DNA from: Bog-473 sp036502025
GTDB taxonomy: Bacteria > Actinomycetota > Acidimicrobiia > Acidimicrobiales > RAAP-2
Assembly (NCBI GenBank): GCA_036502025.1
Contig: DASXZJ010000101.1
Coordinates: 1-5,586 of the forward strand
Reading direction: 5' to 3'
DNA: 5,586 nucleotides
The notes under the pieces were generated by a model. It saw nothing but the letters and a program-made list of their open reading frames with translations, had not been told where the DNA came from and made no database searches. Below are positions 1-5,368 of the stretch, one piece after another (the stretch's first letter is position 1; every line of letters begins with the position of its first letter). A program made the position numbers and the translations under genes.

Positions 1-225
1 ATCATCGACCGGAAGGGTACTCGCCTCTGACCGGCCCGCGCAGAGGTCGCCAGGGCGATGACCTCAGATCACTGGCCCTCCTGAAGACGGCCGTGATCAA
101 CTGAGACACAGTACGTGGCATACCCGGCGTTCAGTGGCAGCTTCTTCTGGGGCGGGAGGCGCGTTATTGCGACGACGTCCGACAACTCGGCTCGATCGCA
201 TCCGGATCAGCTGGCCTGGGCTGTG
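1..225. other. Left-edge region with no supported gene
   Basis: No reading frame here has recognisable protein features. Plus frame 1 closes with TGA at 28-30 and frame 3 stays open from the edge to TGA at 102-104 (33 residues, ending LLKTAVIN). Either could be the last residues of a gene entering from the left, but neither tail is diagnostic. The region lies downstream of the minus-strand acetyltransferase, and I see no strong GC hairpin followed by a T-run that would serve as its terminator. Confidence 0.5.
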
Positions 226-891
226 CTATCTCAGTCGTAGCAAAAGCTGTTCGGTCCCAGGGCAACCGATCTCAGCGTCCCAGCCGTCGTCTCGCTTCTC
301 AGCGGCCAACCGGAATCCCGCCTTGAGGTACGCCCGCCGAGCTGGCTCGTTACCAATAAATACCCCGATCTGCGCGGCGTCGAACTCACGAGCCTGTCCG
401 CGCTTGAGCACCTCCGCAAGCAGCCGGTCCACCAGCCCCTGTCGGCGGAACTGCGGGACTGTGGCGACGTTCTCGATCGTCCAAGGCCTCTGAACGGGAG
501 ACTCGGGGAACCCGGCAAGCAACACAGACAACCGGCGAGCAAGCTCGGGACCGTCGAGCCGGATGCCGAGCTCAGGGGCGACTTCGGGTACGACACTGTT
601 GAAGGTGGGGAAACCCTGCGATTGCGGGTCATAACCGCACATCGCTGCCGCTGCGTGACCATTGACTTGAGCTATGACAAAGAGCGAGTGGTGGAAGAGG
701 TGCACCGTGGCGGTGGTCGCCAGGCGACGAAGGAGCTCGAGCGCTCCTGCCTCGTCGAGGTCGTACAGGTACTCCCAGATTCCACGGTCAAGATGCGACC
801 GAGATGCCGCCAGCATCACCCAGGCCAGGAAGTCAATGTCATCGGTTGTCGCGTCACGGAGTTCTACGCTCTCCTGCTGAGAGATTGCCAT
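226..891 (-). CDS. GNAT-family N-acetyltransferase
   Basis: A 221-residue protein with the GNAT fold, predicted to transfer the acetyl group of acetyl-CoA to an amine of an unknown acceptor in the cytosol. The acetyl-CoA-binding motif A is clear at residues 142-158 (VATVPQFRRQGLVDRLL, the V-x-P-x-x-R-x-x-G pyrophosphate loop after a beta strand). Motif B follows at 175-193 (IGVFIGNEPARRAYLKAGF), with the usual N-x-x-A-x-x-x-Y-x-x-x-G-F pattern. The N-terminal half (about 10-130) is longer than in minimal GNATs and probably forms the acceptor side. The ATG at 891 is preferred because a TACGAT box lies 6 nt upstream, the geometry of a leaderless actinobacterial gene, and no Shine-Dalgarno is visible. 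The gene is transcribed divergently from the methyltransferase remnant. Family membership is certain from the motifs; the substrate is unknown, and neither antibiotic nor protein acetylation can be inferred. Confidence 0.93.
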   Translation of the reverse strand: MAISQQESVELRDATTDDIDFLAWVMLAASRSHLDRGIWEYLYDLDEAGALELLRRLATTATVHLFHHSLFVIAQVNGHAAAAMCGYDPQSQGFPTFNSVVPEVAPELGIRLDGPELARRLSVLLAGFPESPVQRPWTIENVATVPQFRRQGLVDRLLAEVLKRGQAREFDAAQIGVFIGNEPARRAYLKAGFRLAAEKRDDGWDAEIGCPGTEQLLLRLR

Positions 892-897
892 GGCTGG

Positions 898-903
898 ATC
901 GTA
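898..903 (-). promoter_or_regulatory. Candidate -10 box of the acetyltransferase (leaderless)
   Basis: On the minus strand TACGAT ends 6 nt before the ATG at 891, so the expected transcription start coincides with the A of the start codon. This fits TANNNT-driven leaderless transcription, common in actinobacteria. No convincing -35 hexamer is seen 16-19 nt further upstream. Motif and spacing are read directly; function is inferred. Confidence 0.5.
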
Positions 904-1123
904 GCGTCGGTGCGATATGTGCTGCTAGGGCGGCTGCCCGGGCGATCGCAGCCCAAGCCATATTCGCGGCCGGCCCCGTCCATCACCCGGCGTACTGGGA
1001 CGGTATCGCCCGCGTCGTATAGCTACAGAAGTCCGGAACTTTATGGGCGCACCATCTGCGCCGTCCCTGTCTGGCGGAACACGTCACGGTCGTCGTCGAG
1101 GCCCTTGGTCCTGTGGACCTGCC

Positions 1124-1129
1124 TACAAT
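1124..1129 (+). promoter_or_regulatory. Candidate -10 box of the methyltransferase remnant
   Basis: TACAAT differs from the TATAAT consensus at one base and ends 13 nt before the ATG at 1143, predicting a leader of only about 7 nt. No good -35 hexamer sits at 16-18 bp spacing (1100-1107 reads GGCCCTTG); TTGGTC at 1105-1110 is only 13 bp away. The nearby GGCGGGA is too close to the ATG to be a normal ribosome binding site, which also favours a near-leaderless start. Confidence 0.4.
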
Positions 1130-1142
1130 CTGCGAGGCGGGA

Positions 1143-1820
1143 ATGCAGATAGGGCATTATGAGGGGCTGGCCGCGGGATCGGGCGCCTCTCCGAGAGGTG
1201 TCGGAGAGACTGCGCTTGGCGCCGCGATGATGCGGGCGCGCGAGAGCACGCGCGCTGACCCGTTGTTTGAGGACCCCTTGGCGACCGCCTTTGTCGATGC
1301 TGCTCCACCGGTATTCGAGTACGGACCGTCGGCCGATGACAATCCCGAACTCGCAACTCTGGAGGCGGCGTTCCAAGACGCTGTCAGCGTTCGGACGCGC
1401 TTTTTTGACGACTTTGTGCTTGGTCAGGTCGCGTCTGGTACTCGTCAGGTGGCGCTGCTGGGCGCAGGTTTGGATAGCCGTGCATGCCGGCTGAAGTGGC
1501 CGGCCGGCGTTCGTATGTTTGAGCTCGACATGCCAGACGTGCTGGCATTCAAACAACGACGAACGTGCGCCTCCGCGAGAGCTCAGGACCCGTGTCGACG
1601 ATCACGCCACAGTGCCTTGTCTCAAACGGGGTCGGGGCGATCAGGAGAGAGCTACTGCTCGAGCGTCATGCACGGGGCGCCCCCTCCCAGCCGTGGTGGC
1701 GCCGGTGAAACTGGGCGTAGAAGCCGTAGAGGTGAATTTCGTGCGCTAAGCCACTATCGGTTTACTTGCCCCCCGTCGCACAGGTCCCTAGCCTGCCGCA
1801 CAGCTCTACCGCTGGGGTAG
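1143..1820 (+). pseudogene. SAM-dependent methyltransferase, LCM/TIGR00027 type, C-terminally disrupted
   Basis: The first 137 residues from the ATG at 1143 match the putative SAM methyltransferase family related to leucine carboxyl methyltransferase (Pfam LCM, TIGR00027). Residues 20-50 carry the family N-terminus (VGETALGAAMMRARES, then DPLFEDPLATAFVDAA). Residues 83-90 read VRTRFFDD. Motif I, the SAM-binding glycine loop, is ALLGAGLDSRACRL at 104-117, followed by the acidic strand FELDMPDVLAFK at 126-137. Intact members are about 280-300 residues and next show a basic VPVDLR-like strand and an AEGLL-x-YL motif. Neither appears in any plus frame after position 1553. The same frame instead runs on as Arg/Ser/Cys-rich sequence to TAG at 1818-1820, across the promoter of the next operon. 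A shifted frame from about 1552 to TAA at 1747-1749 contains DDHATVPCLKRG, which may be a decayed trace of the VPVDLR strand, but this is weak. A GTG at 1113 in the same frame is an alternative start; I prefer the ATG because the -10 box at 1124-1129 lies inside that extension. The gene is probably non-functional. Confidence 0.75.
1766..1794 (+). promoter_or_regulatory. Candidate promoter of the ABC transporter operon
   Basis: TTGCCC (1766-1771, 4 of 6 matches to TTGACA) and TAGCCT (1789-1794, TANNNT form) are separated by exactly 17 bp. The predicted start is near 1801, leaving a leader of about 37 nt before the ATPase ATG at 1838. The promoter lies in the degenerate tail of the methyltransferase frame, so the operon probably does not depend on read-through. 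The prediction rests on motif and spacing only. Confidence 0.45.
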
Positions 1821-1826
1821 GCGCTG
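1801..1826 (+). promoter_or_regulatory. Leader hairpin just upstream of the ATPase ribosome binding site
   Basis: CAGC (1801-1804) and CTACC (1806-1810) pair with GGTAG (1816-1820) and GCTG (1823-1826). The loop is 5 nt and there is a 1x2 internal bulge. The 3' arm ends where the GGGGG ribosome binding site begins, so folding could affect ribosome access. The pairing is seen in the sequence; any regulatory role is a guess, and short stems are common at this GC content. Confidence 0.3.
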
Positions 1827-1830
1827 GGGG
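1826..1830 (+). promoter_or_regulatory. Ribosome binding site fixing the ATPase start
   Basis: GGGGG lies 7 nt before the ATG at 1838, a suitable Shine-Dalgarno spacing. It supports this start over the in-frame TTG at 1766, which would add 24 residues (PPVAQVPSLPHSS and onward) unlike any ABC ATPase N-terminus and would begin inside the predicted promoter. Confidence 0.55.
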
Positions 1831-1837
1831 TTTTGCG

Positions 1838-2497
1838 ATGGGTCTGCTTTGCCTGGACGGGGTCTCAAAGCGGTTCCGGAGGGGTCGTGAGGACGTCGTC
1901 GCCCTCGACGGCATCGAGCTGGAGTTGGGGGCGGGGGAGTTCGTCAGCCTGGTAGGGCCAAGTGGCTCGGGCAAGTCCACTTTGTTGCACCTGGCGGGCG
2001 GGATCGACCAGCCCGATGAAGGCCATGTGCGGTTCGACGACCGCGATCTGGGCCGGATGAGCGTCGGTGAACGGGCCCGGCTGCGGCGGCGCGAGATCGG
2101 CTTCGTCTTCCAGTTCTTCCACCTCATCCCTACCCTCACCGTGGCGGAGAACGTCGGCCTGCCCCTGTTGCTCGATGGGCGGCGCTCCGACGGCGTCGTG
2201 GCCGAGACCATCGCCCAGGTCGGCCTGACGGACCGGGCCCGTCACCTGCCCGGTGAGCTGTCGGGCGGGGAGATGCAGCGCGCCGCCATCGCCCGAGCCC
2301 TGGTGGCTCGCCCCCGCCTGCTCGTCGCCGACGAGCCCACGGGCAACCTCGACTCGGCGACGGGGAAAGAGGTCCTCGACGTCCTCGTGACCGAAGTCGT
2401 GGAGGTGGGGGCCGCCCTCCTGATGGCGACCCACGACGAGCGGGCCGCCAAGCGGGCTGGGCGGGTGCTGACGCTGCGCGACGGCCGAGTGGCGTGA
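1838..2497 (+). CDS. ABC transporter ATP-binding protein (MacB/LolD/MJ0796 type)
   Basis: A 219-residue cytoplasmic ATPase, the usual length for the LolD/MacB/YbbA class that drives FtsX-like permeases. All nucleotide-binding motifs are intact: A-loop region around F13, Walker A GPSGSGKST at 40-48, Q-loop at Q92 (FVFQFFHLIPTLT), signature LSGGEMQRAAIARAL at 141-155, Walker B LLVADEP at 161-167 with catalytic E166, D-loop GNLD at 169-172, and switch histidine H199 (ATHDE). The FQ-x-x-x-LIPTLT-x-x-EN segment and EPTGNLD are typical of this subfamily. The protein should dimerise and power the permease encoded next. The stop TGA (2495-2497) overlaps the permease GTG start (2494-2496), so the two are very likely translationally coupled and equimolar. 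The start ATG has a GGGGG site 7 nt upstream. G+C is higher than in the flanking genes. The substrate cannot be deduced from the ATPase. Confidence 0.97.
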   Translation: MGLLCLDGVSKRFRRGREDVVALDGIELELGAGEFVSLVGPSGSGKSTLLHLAGGIDQPDEGHVRFDDRDLGRMSVGERARLRRREIGFVFQFFHLIPTLTVAENVGLPLLLDGRRSDGVVAETIAQVGLTDRARHLPGELSGGEMQRAAIARALVARPRLLVADEPTGNLDSATGKEVLDVLVTEVVEVGAALLMATHDERAAKRAGRVLTLRDGRVA

Positions 2498-5094
2498 TCC
2501 GCCTGCTGCGCCTGCTCAACCTGCGCCGACTTCGGCGCCAGCCCCTGCGCGCCGCGCTGGGCACGGTTGCCGTCGCCGCCGGGGTGTCGTTGGCCGTGTC
2601 GGTGGTGGTGACGACGGCCAGCGTGTCCCGCTCGTTCGCCGACTTCGGCCACCTGGTAGCCGGGCCGGCACCCCTGCGAATCGTGGGCGCGACATCCCGG
2701 GGCGGCCTCGACGAGCGAGTCCTGGCGACGGTCCAGAGGACGCCCGGGGTGGCCGCCGCCGTGCCGATGGTGCAGGCGGTGACCCTTGCCGACCCCGGTC
2801 CCGGCGCGCCCGGCGGCTGTGCTCCCGGGGCGGACTCTGGGGCGGGCTGTACCGCGACCGTGACCGGTCGAACGGGAAGCTCGGTCCAGCCCGTGCTGGC
2901 CGTCGGCATCGACTGTCGCGCCCAGCCGCTGGTTCCCTCGCTGCCCTGTGGGGCGGGGAGTGCGCTCGCCACCGGTGGGACCACCGGCCCGCCCGTGGTC
3001 TCGTCTGCCCTGGTGCGCCGGCTCGGCCCCGACGGCGTGTTGTTGACCGACAACGGGCGGGTTCCGCTGCGCGGCGCCCCGGTCGCCACCAGGCTGAACT
3101 CCGTCGGTGGCGGCCAGGTGGTCGTGCTGTCGCTACCCGAGGCGCAGGCGATGTTCGACCGTCCAGGGCGGCTCGACGTCGTCTACGTCATGCCGACCCC
3201 CGGGACCGACGTGGCTGCCTTGCGGCCGCGCCTGGCGGCGGCCGTCGGCTCCTGGAACGGCGTCCTGGCCTCGACGGACCCGCCTCCGGCGGCGACGGTG
3301 GTGGTGAGCGCCCTGGTACCCCTGTTCGGGCTCATGGGGCTGTTCGCGCTCGCCATCGCTGCCGTGCTCGTCTACGACACCGTGGCCCTGTCGCTCGAGG
3401 AACGCCGCTTGGACCTGGCCATCCTGGCCGCCGTGGGCGGCGGCTGGCGGGTGATGAGCGGGGTGCTCGCCGAAGCCGGGGTGCTCGGCCTCGCCGGCGG
3501 GGTGCTCGGCACGCTAGGCGGCGTCGCCCTCGCCAGTCCGGTGACGGCCAGCCTCTCCGACTTCACCCGCCGGGCGGTCGGGGTGGCGGTCACCGTCCAC
3601 CTCACGCCGGCGCCCTTCGTGGTCGGCGCTCTGTTGGGCACTGCCTTGGCCGTGATCGCGGCCTGGTTCTCGGCTCGGCGGGCACTGCGCATGGACGTGG
3701 CCGCCGAGCTCTCGAGCCGGACGCTTCGCCAAGAGACGGCACCACGCGTCCGATGGCGTCGAGCGGCGCTCTTTCTCGCCCTCGGCCTGGCGGGCATCGG
3801 CACCTCATGGCTGGCGGGGTTCCACGGGGCGCTCTACCAGTGGCAGGCGCGCCTCGCTCCGCTGGCGCTGGTGGCGGCCTGCACCTTCATCACCCTGGCG
3901 CTCGGAGCGGCGGCGCCCGGCGTCGTGTTGTGGGTCCTCCGGCTGTGGCGAGGCAGGAACGCCTCGGTGGGACTGGGCCTGGCCAACCTGGTTCGCAACC
4001 CGGGCCGAACGGGTGTCATGGCCGTGGCGGTGGCATCGGCGATCGCCATCTCCTTCGTCGTCGCCAGCTTCGACCTGTCCATCCGTGACGCCATCACGTC
4101 GTCTATCACTCAGGCGAGGAACCAGCGGCTGCGTGTCTCCACCCTTCCGCCCAACAACGCCGTCGACATCGATGCCGGCATCCCTCCCACGGTGCTGGCT
4201 TCGCTGCAGCGTCTGCCAGGCGTGGCCGGCATGGAAACCTCGGCGCTCGTGGGCAGCGGCCATGCCAGCTCGGACCTGATTGGGGTGGAGGGCGGTGGCA
4301 TCGACAACCTGCCATTCGAGCTCGTGGCCGGGACCAGGGACCGCTCGGCCTTCGATCGGGGCCAGACGCTGGTGGGAGCGGGGCTGGCCCGCCGGCTCCA
4401 TCTCGGTCCCGGGTCGATGGTCGCCCTCGACACGCCGACCGGTCGCGTGCGGGTTCCGGTGCAAGGTGTCTGGCTCAACGGCGACTTCGCCGGACAGGTC
4501 GTCACCATGCCGCTGTCGATGCTGACCGCCCTCTACGGCCCTCAGCCCGCCGGGGAGGTGGCGTTGCGGCCCGACCCCGGTGTGAGCCTCGACCAGCTCG
4601 CCCGGGAGGTGCGCGCCGCGGGGCTGGACCCGGACCTCCAGGTACAGACACCGGCCCAGTTGGCAGGCAGCGTCTCGGCCGACGTTCGCAGCCAGCTGGC
4701 GCCGTTCTGGGCCCTGCAGCGGGGGCTGCTTATCGTGGCCTTCGTCGCCGTGCTCTCCACGCTTCTGCTGGTCGGGGTGCAGCGCCGCCGTGAGCTGGGC
4801 CTCCTGGCCGCCGTGGGGATGCGACCCTCCGAGCTGTTCGCCATGGTGATGAGCGAGGCCGCAGTGGTGGCTGTCGTCGGGATCGCCCTCGGCATCCTCG
4901 GTGCGGTCGGGCAGTACGAGGCCAGCCGGGAGGTGATCCCCGTCTTCATCGGGTTCAAGGATCCGTTCCGGTTGGCGGGAGGGTCGGTGGTCGTCTACGG
5001 CCCCTTGGTGGCCCTCGTCGTCCTCGTTGCCGCCGCCCTGCCGGCTTGGCGGACGTCGCGGTTGGAGGTGGTGGGATCGCTTCGCTACGAATGA
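2494..5094 (+). CDS. FtsX/MacB-type ABC transporter permease, duplicated (about 10 TM)
   Basis: An 866-residue inner-membrane permease beginning at GTG 2494, which overlaps the ATPase stop as GTGA. It is two FtsX/MacB-like halves joined by a central membrane section. Half 1 has a basic cytoplasmic N-terminus (residues 1-19), TM1 about 20-42, a large extracytoplasmic domain about 43-265, TMs about 266-295, 322-349 and 372-395. Centrally there are hydrophobic segments about 423-442 and 453-483. Half 2 has a TM about 505-527, an extracytoplasmic domain about 528-740, and TMs about 741-762, 780-806 and 829-850. The halves are visibly homologous: VLATVQRTPGVA (77-88) matches VLASLQRLPGVA (567-578), and RRLDLAILAAVGGG (304-317) matches RRELGLLAAVGM (765-776). 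The latter are the cytoplasmic coupling segments that meet the ATPase. This 4+2+4 layout fits the YbbP-like branch of type VII ABC systems, known for lipid or lipophilic-substrate handling rather than classic alternating-access import. The first outer domain has an insertion with four cysteines (109, 119, 141, 152). No lipoprotein or substrate-binding partner gene is adjacent. Function as an exporter or lipid extractor is family inference; the substrate is unknown. Confidence 0.94.
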   Translation: MIRLLRLLNLRRLRRQPLRAALGTVAVAAGVSLAVSVVVTTASVSRSFADFGHLVAGPAPLRIVGATSRGGLDERVLATVQRTPGVAAAVPMVQAVTLADPGPGAPGGCAPGADSGAGCTATVTGRTGSSVQPVLAVGIDCRAQPLVPSLPCGAGSALATGGTTGPPVVSSALVRRLGPDGVLLTDNGRVPLRGAPVATRLNSVGGGQVVVLSLPEAQAMFDRPGRLDVVYVMPTPGTDVAALRPRLAAAVGSWNGVLASTDPPPAATVVVSALVPLFGLMGLFALAIAAVLVYDTVALSLEERRLDLAILAAVGGGWRVMSGVLAEAGVLGLAGGVLGTLGGVALASPVTASLSDFTRRAVGVAVTVHLTPAPFVVGALLGTALAVIAAWFSARRALRMDVAAELSSRTLRQETAPRVRWRRAALFLALGLAGIGTSWLAGFHGALYQWQARLAPLALVAACTFITLALGAAAPGVVLWVLRLWRGRNASVGLGLANLVRNPGRTGVMAVAVASAIAISFVVASFDLSIRDAITSSITQARNQRLRVSTLPPNNAVDIDAGIPPTVLASLQRLPGVAGMETSALVGSGHASSDLIGVEGGGIDNLPFELVAGTRDRSAFDRGQTLVGAGLARRLHLGPGSMVALDTPTGRVRVPVQGVWLNGDFAGQVVTMPLSMLTALYGPQPAGEVALRPDPGVSLDQLAREVRAAGLDPDLQVQTPAQLAGSVSADVRSQLAPFWALQRGLLIVAFVAVLSTLLLVGVQRRRELGLLAAVGMRPSELFAMVMSEAAVVAVVGIALGILGAVGQYEASREVIPVFIGFKDPFRLAGGSVVVYGPLVALVVLVAAALPAWRTSRLEVVGSLRYE

Positions 5095-5100
5095 TTCGTA
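5086..5100. repeat. Perfect dyad centred on the permease stop codon
   Basis: TACGAA (5086-5091) and TTCGTA (5095-5100) are perfect inverted repeats flanking TGA, which is itself the permease stop codon. As RNA this would be a 6-bp stem with a 3-nt loop; as DNA it is a 15-bp dyad. No T-run follows directly, so it is not a canonical intrinsic terminator by itself. Confidence 0.6.
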
Positions 5101-5105
5101 CACGA

Positions 5106-5120
5106 ACCACTTGAAGTGGT
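5106..5120. repeat. Second perfect dyad downstream of the ABC operon
   Basis: ACCACTT (5106-5112) and AAGTGGT (5114-5120) form a perfect 7-bp inverted repeat around G5113. Its centre lies exactly 20 bp from that of the preceding dyad (5093). In RNA it could fold as a short stem with a tight loop, possibly helping termination or 3'-end stability. Without a U-tract a terminator call is weak, and a paired protein-binding site is the alternative. Confidence 0.55.
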
Positions 5121-5326
5121 GTTCTGCAGACTCCTCCATAGGGACGTCGGCGTCCGGCCTCTTATAGATCTGCTCTCACAGCGAACTTGGAGATCAATCG
5201 CTCGTGCTCCTCGTCTGGAACCCTTGGGCGGTCTCTCGGTGATCGCCCTGCAGCGGCACCTCCGGACAGGTCGATGCGATTTCGGCAAACCTGAGTAGCG
5301 ACTGGCGACTAGGCCGGCCGCTTCTG

Positions 5327-5356
5327 TTGCCGCCCGGACCTCGACCGCCCTACGGT
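5327..5356 (+). promoter_or_regulatory. Candidate promoter of the monooxygenase
   Basis: TTGCCG (5327-5332) and TACGGT (5351-5356) are 18 bp apart, and the -10 ends 12 nt before the ATG at 5369. The predicted leader is about 6 nt, with no Shine-Dalgarno, which matches the near-leaderless arrangement upstream of the methyltransferase remnant. The -35 resembles the one proposed for the ABC operon (TTGCCC). Confidence 0.45.
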
Positions 5357-5368
5357 GGCCGACTCGAG

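Larger units (their letters stand above)
892..1142. other. Divergent intergenic spacer
   Basis: This 251-bp spacer separates the minus-strand acetyltransferase from the plus-strand methyltransferase remnant. It has no frame with protein-like features. It should hold both promoters: TACGAT at 898-903 (minus) and TACAAT at 1124-1129 (plus). I find no strong operator-like palindrome between them. Confidence 0.5.
5095..5368. other. Intergenic spacer after the ABC operon
   Basis: About 270 bp without a supported gene and with lower G+C than the operon (30 of 60 bases in 5161-5220 by hand count). It contains the dyads at its left edge. A close direct repeat of GCGACT (5298-5303 and 5305-5310) and an 8-bp palindrome GGCCGGCC (5312-5319) lie just before the candidate promoter of the monooxygenase. 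Short frames on both strands have no protein-family features. Confidence 0.5.

Noticed and set aside
1..225. Possible terminator or end of a gene at the left edge
   Set aside because: The short inverted pairs here (for example around 46-63) are imperfect and lack a T-run, and the open tails are too short to identify.
942..949. GCGATCGC octamers at 942-949 and 5393-5400, resembling HIP1 sites
   Set aside because: Two copies in 5.6 kb of GC-rich DNA are compatible with chance, and other features do not suggest a cyanobacterium.
1113..1142. GTG at 1113 as an upstream start for the methyltransferase
   Set aside because: It would place the TACAAT -10-like box inside the coding region, and the added residues (MDLPTICEAG) are not part of the family N-terminus.
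2136..3089. A 317-codon minus-strand open frame across the ATPase/permease junction
   Set aside because: It is a Pro/Arg/Ser-rich low-complexity product, opposite two genes with complete family motifs.
3805..5139. A 444-codon open frame on the minus strand, opposite the permease
   Set aside because: Its product is rich in His, Gln, Arg, Gly and Asp with no fold-like pattern, and it mirrors the codon bias of the permease. Long antisense frames are expected opposite high-GC genes.
5116..5298. A 60-codon plus-strand frame in the spacer after the ABC operon
   Set aside because: It starts at a non-ATG codon inside the dyad with no ribosome binding site, and shows no recognisable motif.
5162..5310. 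A minus-strand frame ending EEHERLISKFAVRADL, which looks like a protein C-terminus
   Set aside because: It is under 50 codons between two stops, has no plausible start codon or family match, and could equally be chance.
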